A DNA stretch of 64,000 nucleotides from Sutterella sp. AM11-39 (GCF_003472385.1 NZ_QRLV01000002.1:186001-250000), one strand, 5' to 3'; positions 53,599-62,603 are shown, counted from the first letter of the stretch. Notes: generated by a model not told the origin, from the sequence alone. Numbers and translations: made by a program.

Positions 53599-54165
53599 TT
53601 ACTTCAATTGGGCTTTGACGTGATCCCAGGCTGCCTGAGCGACCTTGGCATTGGCTTCGGCAATCTTGCCGCCGAATCGCGCGTTGTAAGCCGCCTGAAC
53701 ATTTTCGAGCGTGATGGCGCCCGTCATGGCGGCAAAGCCTGCGAGCATGCCTGCGCCGGGTAACGGCCGCCCGATGTTTTCAATGGCAAAACGCGTGGCG
53801 GGCACCGTCTGGACATGTCCCTTGGGAAGTCGGGCGATGAGCTCGCCGAGTCCGAGTTCTTCAGGCGTCGAGGAGCTGTTGATCAGGACGTAGCCGTCGG
53901 GACGAATGCCGCCGAAGACGTCTTCGCTTTCCAAAAGCGTGCGGTCCTGCACGAGCACCACATCGGGCTCCTGAATCGGTTCACGCAGGCGGATTTCTTT
54001 TTCATCAATGCGGGCGAAGGCAACCACGGGCGCGCCGGTGCGTTCGGAGCCGAAGCTCGGGAACGCCTGCGCCCAATGGCCTTCAGTAAAGGCCGCCACG
54101 CTGAGCATTTCGGCGGCGGTAACGACGCCCTGCCCTCCGCGGCCGTGGATTCTGATCTGATACAC
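53599..54165 (-). CDS. porG: 2-oxoacid (pyruvate):ferredoxin oxidoreductase, gamma subunit
   Basis: A 188-residue subunit. IRIHGRGGQGVVTAAEMLS opens it, and QAFPSFGSERTGAPVVAFAR is diagnostic. The start is taken as GTG at 54165 with GGAG 8 nt before it; the frame is open further upstream but those residues are not family-like. It heads the porG-A-B-(GltD/PorD) operon. The 293-nt region upstream to the lipoprotein gene holds its promoter, which I could not place. Confidence 0.88.
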   Translation of the reverse strand: MYQIRIHGRGGQGVVTAAEMLSVAAFTEGHWAQAFPSFGSERTGAPVVAFARIDEKEIRLREPIQEPDVVLVQDRTLLESEDVFGGIRPDGYVLINSSSTPEELGLGELIARLPKGHVQTVPATRFAIENIGRPLPGAGMLAGFAAMTGAITLENVQAAYNARFGGKIAEANAKVAQAAWDHVKAQLK

Positions 54166-54458
54166 GACGTATTCTCCATGTGCCGTTGCACGCTCCCGCT
54201 TCTCATTTGTCGCCGGACGCGCGCGAAACCGCGCGGGCGTTTTCGCTTCCCGAAACGCCCGTGCATGGGGGTAAACAACATTGTTAAGAATTCTGCCAAA
54301 ACTTTGACGATTTGCACGCCGCAAATTTTGAGTTTTTCTCGTTGTTCTTCATACCGATAGCCTATCGATCCGCACGACTTTTTTCTTCAGCCGAAAAGAG
54401 GAGCCGCAGGCACTAAAATTTCATGCCTGTCGCTTTCTCGTTGACCTTGTTGCAAACC

Positions 54459-54965
54459 ATGTCCTATCGCCGTCTTCTTCCGCTTGCTCTTTCGTTCGTT
54501 CTTGCTGGCTGCTCGACCATCCAGAACATTTTCGATCCCTTGTCTCCCGGCGCCGACAGTTCGGCCGCTTTCGTACTCACAGCCAAGGGCGTGCAGCAGT
54601 TTCAGTGCACGGCAGACGCCAACGGTCGTTACTGGAAATTCATCACCCCGCAGGCCGAACTCACAGACGGCAAGGGGCGCGTCGTTGCTCGCCAGGGCTC
54701 TGAAGGAAGCTTTTTTGCCAAAGACGGCTCCATTCTGGCCGCCAAGATTGAAAAGCACGCCGACAAGGCAACACCGGGCAATCTGCGAGACCTCGTTTAC
54801 CGCACTACCTCGCGCGGCAAGGAAGGCATGCTCACAGGGATCACTCACGTCAAGCGCACCGACGGCAAAGGCGGCGTACCGCTCACGCGCTGTTCGCCGT
54901 CTCAATTGGGGGCCACGCTCAAAGTGCCCTTCACGGCGACTTACACCTTCTATCGCAACCGCTGA
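54459..54965 (+). CDS. Lipoprotein, DUF3455-like
   Basis: A 168-residue lipoprotein. MSYRRLLPLALSFVLAGCST has a lipobox with Cys18. KGVQQFQCTADANGRYWKFI and AKDGSILAAKIEKH match DUF3455, a domain of unknown role in secreted proteins. The ATG at 54459 is preferred over one 12 codons upstream because it gives a proper lipoprotein signal. Divergent from porG. Confidence 0.75.
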   Translation: MSYRRLLPLALSFVLAGCSTIQNIFDPLSPGADSSAAFVLTAKGVQQFQCTADANGRYWKFITPQAELTDGKGRVVARQGSEGSFFAKDGSILAAKIEKHADKATPGNLRDLVYRTTSRGKEGMLTGITHVKRTDGKGGVPLTRCSPSQLGATLKVPFTATYTFYRNR

Positions 54966-55116
54966 CAAAATCCTGAAAAATCAAAGACTTCCCTTATCGC
55001 CGCCGCACAATTGGACAAATTGACATCGTGAAAACAGTTCCCAAATCGGGTAAAATTAAGTGTTTCTTTGTGCGGAAAATTTTTCCGCACCGGCATGTGT
55101 GATTTTGGGAGGTTTT

Positions 55117-55815
55117 ATGGTTGGAGCTACGGTTTTGGGCGTTTTCCTTCAAGGATTGCCGCCGGATCGTCGCGTCGCTATGGCCCGAGTTGCAAGTCTG
55201 ATTCGCCGTGCTGCACGCGGCGTGCGTGAGAGCAAGCGTTTCGGTCTTGTTTTTTATGAACTCAACGGGGGACCGCTCTTCGGTCTTGAATCCCGCGAAA
55301 AGTCGCTCACGCTTTACATTGCCGAAAAGTCCGTCATCGAACCCTTCGTCCCGACTCTGAAGGGCATCGATGCCGAACACAGCCTCATCGAGTTTACGGA
55401 TCTCAATCGTCTTCCGCTTCCCGATATCGAAAAGATCGTGCGCGCAAGCGTCGTCGCCCGCCGCGAACGTCAGGCCGCTCCCTCGCAGTCTGAAATTCTC
55501 GCCATGTGGGGCGTCAAGGAAGAGGAAGCCGCAGTGGCTCCTCCTGTCGTTCGCATTTCCATGAGAACGGCCGAAGACGAACAGGCCGAAGCCGCCGCCA
55601 AGGCCGAGGCCGAACGTCTTGCCGCTGAAAACAAGAAGATTCTGCGCCCGACGCGGCCGGAAAAGTCGCTGGTGCAAAAGCGCGCCGCCGCTGCTGCCGG
55701 TAAGCCCAAGTCCACGAAGGCCAAGGCAGTCTCCGACGAAAAGAGCGCCGCCAAGCCCGCTGTAGCCCGTCGCACGACGCGCCGCACGAAAGCTTCGGAA
55801 GCCTCGGCAGCTTGA
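55117..55815 (+). CDS. DUF1801-like protein with Lys/Arg-rich tail
   Basis: A 232-residue protein. Residues 20-125 resemble the DUF1801/YdhG fold (GLVFYELNGGPLFGL, AEHSLIEFTDLNRLPLPDIE). Residues 150-232 are low-complexity, first Glu/Ala-rich, then basic and Ala-rich (KPKSTKAKAVSDEKSAAKPA). GGGAGG is 5 nt before the ATG; an in-frame TTG upstream is less likely. The tail resembles that of the protein at 35963-36844, suggesting nucleic-acid or polyanion binding. Function unknown. Confidence 0.65.
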   Translation: MVGATVLGVFLQGLPPDRRVAMARVASLIRRAARGVRESKRFGLVFYELNGGPLFGLESREKSLTLYIAEKSVIEPFVPTLKGIDAEHSLIEFTDLNRLPLPDIEKIVRASVVARRERQAAPSQSEILAMWGVKEEEAAVAPPVVRISMRTAEDEQAEAAAKAEAERLAAENKKILRPTRPEKSLVQKRAAAAAGKPKSTKAKAVSDEKSAAKPAVARRTTRRTKASEASAA

Positions 55816-55855
55816 TTCGACAACGCAAAGCGCTGCAATGACAGCGTCGCAATGC

Positions 55856-55881
55856 AAAAACGCCCGGTTTCGGGCGTTTTT
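55856..55881. terminator. Bidirectional terminator between the DUF1801-like gene and the DUF362 gene
   Basis: A perfect 11-bp stem AAAAACGCCCG / CGGGCGTTTTT with a GTTT loop and T-rich tails on both sides, between convergent genes. Confidence 0.92.
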
Positions 55882-55908
55882 GCTTATACGGGTCTCTTAT
55901 CGTTCTCG

Positions 55909-56973
55909 TCAGACTTCGATAAGCGTGTATCGGTCGCTACCCATCTTCAGTTCGCGCATGGCGGTGAGCTGATGCATACCCACGCGCGACTCGATGCGTT
56001 CGACCAGATCGTGGTTGTGCGGCGTGGCGTAAACCAGATCAACGCAAGCCTGGTCAATGGCGAGAATATCGGTCGAAGCAAGAATGCCCACGTCCTCGAT
56101 GGTTGGCTCGGCTGCAGCAGTGCCCGCGCAGTCGCAGTCCACAGACATACGGCGCATCACGTTGATATAAACGATATGCTTGCCGAAATAGTCAATCACG
56201 GCCTTGGCCGATTCAGCCATCGTTTCCATCAACCGTTCCTTGGCGGGCCACTGATCCCAGGGCTTGGAGACGTCGTCAATCGCATGCACCTGCGCCTTGC
56301 CAATGCGGCCGTCGGCGCAACCGATGGCGATGTTCTTCATCGAGCCGCCGAAGCCGCCCATCGCATGACCCTTGAAGTGCGTGAGCACGATCATGGAGTC
56401 GTAATTGACGATATGCCCGCCCATGGAGACTTCCTTGAAGTGCTTGCCGCCACGCACCGGCAAATTAACCGTGCCCTCGGCGTCCATGATGTCAACCGGG
56501 CAGAACGTCCAGCCATTGACCTTGAGCGTTTCAAGATGCTGTTCGGTCGTAAAGCGGTCGCCTTCGTAAAGCGTGTTGGTTTCCACGATCACGGAGTCAG
56601 GCACCGTGGCCTGGAACGCCTTCACCATGTCTCGGGGCAGAATGTTGGGACCGTTCTTTTCGCCGGTGTGCAGCTTAATGGCCACCTTGCCGTAGATGCC
56701 TTCGTTGATGCGTTCATAGAGATCGATCAGCGTCTGCGCGTCGATCTTGCGCGAGAAATACACCTTGGCTTTTGCGCCCGGCGCATCGGCCGCAACCTTC
56801 TTGCAGGCCGCCACCGGGGCCTGGCCCATCGTTTCAGTCGTTGTCATCTTCTTACCTTCCTTTGCCGCCGTTGCCGCCAACGGCGAAGCTGCCGTCACGG
56901 CACCGGCCGCAACGCCTTTGAGCAAATCGCGTCGCGATAGCCCGTGTTTGTCACAACATGCGTATCGGCTCAT
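55909..56973 (-). CDS. Tat-exported DUF362 protein
   Basis: A 354-residue protein of the DUF362 family. GKVAIKLHTGEKNGPNILPR and THFKGHAMGGFGGSMKNIAI are family motifs. It starts at ATG 56973 after GGAGG and carries a twin-arginine signal (CDKHGLSRRDLLKGVAAGAV, cleavage near ATAA). DUF362 proteins often have a ferredoxin-like Fe-S part; here only a CDCAG cysteine pair near residue 290 is seen. A periplasmic, perhaps redox-linked role is likely but unproven. Confidence 0.78.
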   Translation of the reverse strand: MSRYACCDKHGLSRRDLLKGVAAGAVTAASPLAATAAKEGKKMTTTETMGQAPVAACKKVAADAPGAKAKVYFSRKIDAQTLIDLYERINEGIYGKVAIKLHTGEKNGPNILPRDMVKAFQATVPDSVIVETNTLYEGDRFTTEQHLETLKVNGWTFCPVDIMDAEGTVNLPVRGGKHFKEVSMGGHIVNYDSMIVLTHFKGHAMGGFGGSMKNIAIGCADGRIGKAQVHAIDDVSKPWDQWPAKERLMETMAESAKAVIDYFGKHIVYINVMRRMSVDCDCAGTAAAEPTIEDVGILASTDILAIDQACVDLVYATPHNHDLVERIESRVGMHQLTAMRELKMGSDRYTLIEV

Positions 56974-57071
56974 GTCAGTAGCCTCCGAAACAGAAACTTC
57001 CATTGCACCATTATCGAACCGCCAGCGGCAGCCCGCATTGCACAAAACGTGCAAACACGCGTGCGAAATTC

Positions 57072-57314
57072 TCAGCTTTTCTGCTCCTCAAATCCGCATT
57101 GAAGCGCATCGATCAAGCGCTTGTATTCGGCCTTGACCTGCTGCTCGGTGCATCCCATCAGGACGGCGTCGTCGAGCACATCCTGCAGCAGCGCTTTCAC
57201 CTCCTCCCAGTTTTCTTCGAGCACCTTTACCTTTTCCGTGCAAGAGACGGTGCTGCCGTCGGCTTTGAGCCAGCGCTCGGGCGGCGCCGTGGTCAGTTCT
57301 TCCTTCTGATGCAT
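57072..57314 (-). CDS. Small conserved hypothetical protein
   Basis: An 80-residue, soluble, acidic protein. WLKADGSTVSCTEKVKVLEE and DDAVLMGCTEQQVKAEYKRL recall small uncharacterised proteins of Burkholderiales with one Cys in each half. The ATG at 57314 is chosen; a longer ORF extends upstream without a ribosome site and across the likely patZ promoter. It lies 98 nt upstream of the DUF362 gene on the same strand. Confidence 0.6.
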   Translation of the reverse strand: MHQKEELTTAPPERWLKADGSTVSCTEKVKVLEENWEEVKALLQDVLDDAVLMGCTEQQVKAEYKRLIDALQCGFEEQKS

Positions 57315-57486
57315 TTGCTGACAAAAATTTTGTTTTCCGATGCGCGTCGGTCCCCGGCCATCGCTCGATTCGACACAAGCAACCGTCGCCGCGCGGTTAA
57401 AATCAGACATCTGTAAATGATAGGAAATTGCGGCGCGTTGTGCTTTGTCGCCAAGTCGCGCCTTTCTTTCGTCTTTGTGTCTTGCC

Positions 57487-60180
57487 ATGGATATCCTGCA
57501 CAGTCTGACCTCCGCCTTTAATCCGAAAGCCGTCGCCGTCGTCGGCGCAAGCGACCGCCCCGGCAGCCGAGGCTCTTTTGTTTGGAGCGGCGTGATGAAC
57601 GGCAGACGAGTGCACGAAGCCTATCCCGTCAACCCGAAGTACAAGTACATCGGTGTGACGTCGTGTTGGCCTTCTCTTTCTGAAGTCCCCGCCAAGATTG
57701 ATCTGGCCGTCATCGCCACGCCCTCGTCCAAGATCGAAGGGTTGCTCAAAGAGTGCAAAAAGCTGGGCATTCCCAACGTACTGATCACCCCCGGCGATGA
57801 AGAGCTCACAGCCGACCGTCGCTGGCGCGAACACATCGCGCAAATGGCACGAGAGGCCGGCATTCGCATCATCGGCCCCGATTCGATGGGCATCATGCGC
57901 CCGAGCATCGGCTTGAACGTCAGTTATTGGCCGCGTCTTGCGCAGACCGGCTCCATCGGGCTGCTTTGCCAGTCGGGCGCCGTCACGGCATCCGTACTCG
58001 AGTACGCCGAGCGCTCCGGCATCGGCTTTTCCACCGTCATTTCCTCGGGCCTTGAAAGCGAAGTGTCGCTCGCGGAAATGATTGACTTTTTGGTGGCAGA
58101 CCCACAAACCGAAATCATTGCGCTTCACGTCGAAGCACTGCGTCACCCGAGAAGTTTCTTCTCCGCGCTTAAAAATGCCGTGCGTCAAAAGCCGGTAATC
58201 GTACTCAAGGCCGGCCGAGGCACCAACGCTCGGCGCCTGGCGTGCGCACGCCTTGCCACGGCCGCCAGCGACGAAGCCGTCTTTGACGCGGCCATTGCGC
58301 GCGTGGGCGCCATCCGTTGCGACAAGCTCGAAGAGTTCGTCACCACACTCGAAGTGTTCTGCACGGACAAGAATCCGCGACAAGGGCGCCTGGCAATGCT
58401 CGGCACGGGCCTGGGCTTTGCGCTGCTCACGGCCGATGCGGCCGACGCCGAAGGCATTGCCTTTGCCAACTTCTCGATGCAGACGGAAAAAACCCTTGCC
58501 AAAATCTGCAACGCCAAGCTCGGCGTCACTAACCCTCTGGCAATAGCCGCCGACGCCGATGCAGAATTCTTCGCGCAAGCGCTCACGGCGTGCCTCGACG
58601 ACGACAACGTCGACGGCGTCGTGGTCACCCTTTCCCCCACGGCCGCTAACGCCACACCGCGTACCACGCAGCTTTTAGCCAATGCCGCCAAGGCTTCCTT
58701 TAAGCCCGTCGTTGTGTGCTGGGCCGCGCCCTTTGCCGAAAGCCTGATGCATTCGAGCTTCAAGCGCTGCGGCCTGCCGTGCGTAGCAACGCCGCAGCTC
58801 GCCGTGCGCGCCTTTGCCAATCTGGCCCGTTACGAGAATCTCAAAAAGCAACGCCTGCAGCCGCCTTCCGAAACGCTCACTGCGGGCAAACCCGATCTTG
58901 CCGCCGCGCGACGCATCGTCAAGCAAGCTAAGGCTCAACAGCGCTTCATTCTCTCGGACAACGAAACGACCGAACTGCTGCAAAGCTTCGGGATCACTTC
59001 TCTGGCCTGCACTTTCGCACCTGGCGAGAACGAGGCGGCCGCCGCCGCGCGACGTATCGGCTTTCCCGTAGCCGTCAAGATTTCGGCCGAGGGCATTGCG
59101 CACAAGACCGATACGGGCGGAGTCATTCTCAACCTGATGTCAGAGTCCGAAGTGCGCGAAGCGTTCAACACCGTGCGTGATCGCTGTGCTCAACGCGCTC
59201 CCATGGCACTCTTTAAGGGCGTATTTGTGCAGAAGATGGCCCATAGCGAACGTCTGCGCGAAGTGTGCATCCGCGCTGCCACCGACCCCGTACTCGGCGC
59301 TGCGATCAGTTTCTCGGCCGGCGGCCGCACCGGCGAGATTTTCACGGAACGTACGGTGGAACTTGCGCCGCTTACCGAACCTCAGGCACGTCGCATGATC
59401 CGACGTCACCCGGTCTACAAAGCGTTGGGCGACTTCCGCGGCATGCCCGCAGCCAACGAAGACGCACTCGTAGCGACACTTCTTAAGATTTCCGCTCTGA
59501 TGTGCGAAATTCCGGCCGTGGCTGAAATCACCGTCAATCCGCTCGTTATCGACGATCAACTGGCGGTGTCGCTCGACGCCGGCGTGGCGCTGTGCGCCCG
59601 CAGCGACGAGCCCGACGCACGATACTCGCATATGCTGATGCAGCCTGCACCGATCACTTCTGGCGAAGAATTCACAAGCCGCGGCGGTCTGATGCGCATC
59701 CGCAGCATCCGTCCTGAAGACTTCGCCGCCGAAAAGCGCCTGCTGCAACGACTCTCGCAAAAGAGCGCTTATCTGCGCTTTCACAAGGACGCGACCGATG
59801 TCACTGACAACGAAATCATCGGCTTTACGGACTTCGATCGCGAACGTGAAGCAGCTTTCGTCATCACCGACGCAGGCGCTTCCATTGAAAAGCCTGAAAT
59901 TCACGCCGTCGGTCGCCTCACAAAAGCCCCCGATTCCGACACGGCCGAATTCGGCATCGTGGTGGAAGACAAATTCCAGCGCGCCGGTTTTGGAGCCATC
60001 CTGATGCAACAGCTAGAAAACGAGGCCCGTAGCCGCGGCGCTCGCCTCCTCTCGGGGTGGGTTCTCAAGGGCAACGACGCCATGGCGGGGCTTATGAGCC
60101 GCCGCGGCTATCGCGCGGCAGATTGTCCGGAAGACGCCTCAATGCTCATTTATTCGCTCGAACTCGGATCGAACAGATAA
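57487..60180 (+). CDS. patZ: PatZ-like acyl-CoA ligase/GNAT fusion, probable protein lysine acetyltransferase
   Basis: An 897-residue multidomain protein. Residues 1-130 are a CoA-binding domain (NPKAVAVVGASDRPGSRGSF), 145-460 succinyl-CoA-ligase-like domains, 490-710 an ATP-grasp domain, and 735-890 a GNAT acetyltransferase (EDKFQRAGFGAILMQQLENE). In ADP-forming acetate-CoA ligases a phosphohistidine lies in a segment like SHTGALAG. Here that stretch reads ARLATAASD and lacks the His, as in PatZ/YfiQ. It therefore probably acetylates proteins such as acetyl-CoA synthetase rather than making acetyl-CoA. The ATG at 57487 starts the domain. Confidence 0.85.
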   Translation: MDILHSLTSAFNPKAVAVVGASDRPGSRGSFVWSGVMNGRRVHEAYPVNPKYKYIGVTSCWPSLSEVPAKIDLAVIATPSSKIEGLLKECKKLGIPNVLITPGDEELTADRRWREHIAQMAREAGIRIIGPDSMGIMRPSIGLNVSYWPRLAQTGSIGLLCQSGAVTASVLEYAERSGIGFSTVISSGLESEVSLAEMIDFLVADPQTEIIALHVEALRHPRSFFSALKNAVRQKPVIVLKAGRGTNARRLACARLATAASDEAVFDAAIARVGAIRCDKLEEFVTTLEVFCTDKNPRQGRLAMLGTGLGFALLTADAADAEGIAFANFSMQTEKTLAKICNAKLGVTNPLAIAADADAEFFAQALTACLDDDNVDGVVVTLSPTAANATPRTTQLLANAAKASFKPVVVCWAAPFAESLMHSSFKRCGLPCVATPQLAVRAFANLARYENLKKQRLQPPSETLTAGKPDLAAARRIVKQAKAQQRFILSDNETTELLQSFGITSLACTFAPGENEAAAAARRIGFPVAVKISAEGIAHKTDTGGVILNLMSESEVREAFNTVRDRCAQRAPMALFKGVFVQKMAHSERLREVCIRAATDPVLGAAISFSAGGRTGEIFTERTVELAPLTEPQARRMIRRHPVYKALGDFRGMPAANEDALVATLLKISALMCEIPAVAEITVNPLVIDDQLAVSLDAGVALCARSDEPDARYSHMLMQPAPITSGEEFTSRGGLMRIRSIRPEDFAAEKRLLQRLSQKSAYLRFHKDATDVTDNEIIGFTDFDREREAAFVITDAGASIEKPEIHAVGRLTKAPDSDTAEFGIVVEDKFQRAGFGAILMQQLENEARSRGARLLSGWVLKGNDAMAGLMSRRGYRAADCPEDASMLIYSLELGSNR

Positions 60181-60213
60181 AACCACCCCAAGCCCACGAA
60201 AGGATTTCTTTTC

Positions 60214-60969
60214 ATGCCTTTGAATCAAGTTCTTGAACAGCGTGTTCTCACCGTTGAAATCTCGCGCCCGGAAAAACGCAATACGCTCGACGCCAAAACG
60301 CTGGAAGAATTCACCGCACTTCTGGCCAATGCCGAAGCTGACGACAACGTGCGAGTGATTGTCATCACGGCCCAGCCCGGCATCTTCTGTGCGGGCGGAG
60401 ACCTCAAGGAGCAGCTTGAAAACCCGAGCGCTTCGTCCGACTCTCCTGCCGGCCGCTTCATCACGCAACTGCAAACGATGACCAAGCCCATGATGGCCTG
60501 CGTCGAGGGACCGTGCGTGGGTTTCGGCACCACGATTCTTTATTACTGCGACCTCGTCTACGCCGGCGCAAGCAGCCTCTTTTCCCTGCCCTTTACAGCA
60601 CTCGGCCTCACGCCGCGCTTCGGCGTGTCGTACCTCGCCGTGGCCGCTGCAGGGCTGCACAAGGCCGCCGAAAAGATCCTGCTCTCCGAACCCATTACCG
60701 CACAGGAAGCACTTCAGATGGGAATGGTAAGCGGCGTCTTTGAAGACGATGCAGTGCGCGCGCAGACGCTCGCCCGCGCTCAGCGCCTGGCCAAGCTTTC
60801 GCCCGTTGCCGTGCGCTCCTCCAAAGAGCTCCTGCGTCTGGCCATGAACAAGTGCATTGAAGCTGTGCGCGAACGCGAAGCCTCAGCCTTTGAAGCGGCG
60901 GCCGCCACACCCGCTGCCAAAGAAGCCTGTGCGGCCTTCCTCGAAGGACGCAAGCCCAATCTGGACTAA
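60214..60969 (+). CDS. Enoyl-CoA hydratase/isomerase family protein
   Basis: A 251-residue crotonase-fold protein. The oxyanion-hole segments IFCAGGDLKE and GPCVGFGTTI are present. The position of the first catalytic Glu of hydratases (usual PE..LG) reads SLPFTALGL and appears lost; the second Glu (KAAEKILL) is kept. One Glu is enough for an enoyl-CoA isomerase, so isomerase activity is more likely than hydration. It follows patZ by 33 nt and may be co-transcribed. Confidence 0.82.
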   Translation: MPLNQVLEQRVLTVEISRPEKRNTLDAKTLEEFTALLANAEADDNVRVIVITAQPGIFCAGGDLKEQLENPSASSDSPAGRFITQLQTMTKPMMACVEGPCVGFGTTILYYCDLVYAGASSLFSLPFTALGLTPRFGVSYLAVAAAGLHKAAEKILLSEPITAQEALQMGMVSGVFEDDAVRAQTLARAQRLAKLSPVAVRSSKELLRLAMNKCIEAVREREASAFEAAAATPAAKEACAAFLEGRKPNLD

Positions 60970-60991
60970 ATTTCTCTGCCACAAAAGTCTG

Positions 60992-61026
60992 AAGGCCATT
61001 CTCGAACTTCCGCCGAGAATGGCTTT
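60992..61026. terminator. Bidirectional terminator between the crotonase and cupin genes
   Basis: The arms AAGGCCATTCTCG and CGAGAATGGCTTT pair over 13 bp with one wobble, and a T-rich tail follows. It lies between two convergent genes. Confidence 0.85.
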
Positions 61027-61052
61027 CTTCATTTCAGGCCAACTTGTCGGAC

Positions 61053-61547
61053 TTACTTGACCGTTTCAACGTTGAGATACTGCTCATCGGTCACGGGTTC
61101 CATCCAGTTGACGTTCTTGCCCTGCGGGTCATATCCCGTGATCGTCATCTGAACCATACGCTGATCCGGAGCGGCACCGTGGAAGTGCTTGACGCCCTTG
61201 GGGCAGACGACCACGTCACCCTTCTTGAGAACGCTCACCTTCTGGCCGTACACGCCAGAGCGACCCTCGCCCTCGGCGATGATGAGCACCTGACCGGTCG
61301 GATGGGTGTGCCAGAAGGAACGGGCACCGGGCTCAAAAATCACGTAGGCCCCCGCCACCGGCATGCCCGGAAGCTGATCCGAAAGCGCCTGAATCTTCAC
61401 CTTGCCCGTAAAGACCTTGTTGCCGCCGTCAACCACCGCCAAGTCCTTGGCGCGTGTCACCAGCTGAGAGCCTTCCGGGATATCGGCCGCTGCCGCAGAA
61501 CCGGCCATCAAAACTGCGCAAGCCAGAGCGAGAGAAACCTTCAACAT
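61053..61547 (-). CDS. Secreted cupin-domain protein
   Basis: A 164-residue protein with a Sec signal peptide (MLKVSLALACAVLMAGSAAA, cleavage near residue 20). The mature part is a small beta-barrel cupin: FWHTHPTGQVLIIAEGEG and GDVVVCPKGVKHFHGAAPD contain the three His and one Glu that bind a metal. The ATG at 61547 follows AGGAGA; an upstream ATG does not. Periplasmic role unknown. It is divergent from the LysR gene, its likely regulator. Confidence 0.85.
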   Translation of the reverse strand: MLKVSLALACAVLMAGSAAAADIPEGSQLVTRAKDLAVVDGGNKVFTGKVKIQALSDQLPGMPVAGAYVIFEPGARSFWHTHPTGQVLIIAEGEGRSGVYGQKVSVLKKGDVVVCPKGVKHFHGAAPDQRMVQMTITGYDPQGKNVNWMEPVTDEQYLNVETVK

Positions 61548-61588
61548 TGCTATCTCCTTGTTTTTCTTAGGAAAACTTTGTGTTTTCA

Positions 61589-61659
61589 ATTGTGCCTGCA
61601 GCCGTCGCCAATATCCAATACTTATTTAGGATGCTTTTTCATGCAAAAATGACATATTC
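61589..61659 (-). promoter_or_regulatory. Cupin promoter and upstream TTTCATGCA site
   Basis: On the minus strand TTGGAT (61618-61613) and CACAAT (61594-61589) form a possible promoter with an 18-nt spacer. About 30 nt upstream of the -35 is TTTCATGCA (61637-61645) followed by a partial second arm, giving a T-N11-A layout (61642-61654). The same 9-mer forms a perfect palindrome in front of the aldo/keto reductase gene. Confidence 0.5.
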
Positions 61660-61679
61660 GCTTCCGTTGGAGCTCGATC

Positions 61680-62561
61680 ATGAACACAAAGGTGCTGAAA
61701 ACGTTTCTGACGATCTGCCGCGTCGGCAGCATCACCAAGGCCGCGCAGCTGCTTTATATCTCTCAGCCCGCGTTAAGCCGTCAGATCCAGGACCTCGAAG
61801 AGGAGCTCGGTTGCAAGCTTTTCGACCGATCCAAGCGCCAGCTATCACTCACCGAAAGCGGTTTTCTGCTGCAGCAACGCGCGCAGGAAATTCTCAATCT
61901 CGATGAGCGCACCAAAAAGGAACTGCGCGAGAACTCGGGGTTTCTTTCAGGAGAACTGCGCATCGGCTGCGTCGAATCAAGTGCCGTGCGCTTTCTTGCG
62001 GACAAGTTCCAGGCGTTTCGCGCCTCCTATCCGCAGGTGCAGTTTGAGCTTTATTCGGCCGACGGCGACGACATCCGTAGCGCGCTCGATCACGACCGCA
62101 TTGACATGGGCATTCTTCTCGAACCTGTTGAAGCAGCCAAATACGATGCCATTGATCTGCCGGTCGCCGACCGCTGGGGCATCGTGGTGCGCGACGACTC
62201 ACCCGTTGCATCGCATCCCTTCGCCAACGGCCAGACGATTTCCTCTCTGCGTATGATCTTGCCGCGCCGCGCAATCGTTCGAACCGAGATCAAAACGTGG
62301 TTTTCAGAGCTCGTCAAGGATGAGACCGTGGTGATGTACCACAACCTGCCGAGTCTGTCACTGCATTTCATCCGCTCCGGCATCGGTGACGCGCTTTTAT
62401 GCGTGGAAGGTTCCTACGGCATCCGCCCCACTCCGGGCCTTCGGTTCGTGCCGCTCGCTCCGGAACGTCTGGCGCGCCACAAGTTCGTGCGGCGCAAGAA
62501 CCATCGGCTTTCCAAAGCCGGCGAAATCTTCTGGTCTCAGTTGCAAAATCACGACCTCTGA
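61680..62561 (+). CDS. LysR-family transcriptional regulator
   Basis: A 293-residue LTTR. The winged HTH is at residues 1-60 (FLTICRVGSITKAAQLLYIS, QPALSRQIQDLEEELG), and the effector domain follows from about residue 90 (SGELRIGCVESSAVRFLADK). It is flanked by a divergent cupin gene and a downstream aldo/keto reductase, both probable targets. The stop codon touches the palindrome at 62562-62584. Confidence 0.9.
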   Translation: MNTKVLKTFLTICRVGSITKAAQLLYISQPALSRQIQDLEEELGCKLFDRSKRQLSLTESGFLLQQRAQEILNLDERTKKELRENSGFLSGELRIGCVESSAVRFLADKFQAFRASYPQVQFELYSADGDDIRSALDHDRIDMGILLEPVEAAKYDAIDLPVADRWGIVVRDDSPVASHPFANGQTISSLRMILPRRAIVRTEIKTWFSELVKDETVVMYHNLPSLSLHFIRSGIGDALLCVEGSYGIRPTPGLRFVPLAPERLARHKFVRRKNHRLSKAGEIFWSQLQNHDL

Positions 62562-62584
62562 TTTCATGCAATTTATGCATGAAA
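62562..62584. promoter_or_regulatory. Probable LysR operator upstream of the aldo/keto reductase
   Basis: A perfect 9-bp palindrome TTTCATGCA-ATTTA-TGCATGAAA contains a T-N11-A LTTR box (62567-62579). Its centre lies 31 nt upstream of the -35 of the next promoter. The same left arm occurs upstream of the cupin gene. No T run follows, so it is not a terminator. Confidence 0.65.
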
Positions 62585-62603
62585 AATCATTGAAAATTAG
62601 TCT

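Noticed and set aside
55060..55116. Upstream in-frame TTG start for the DUF1801-like protein.
   Set aside because: The ATG at 55117 has a near-perfect Shine-Dalgarno 5 nt upstream, and the extension adds no family residues.
62562..62584. The perfect palindrome after the LysR stop as a Rho-independent terminator.
   Set aside because: It is AT-rich and lacks a T run on either side; its repeat before the cupin gene points to an operator.
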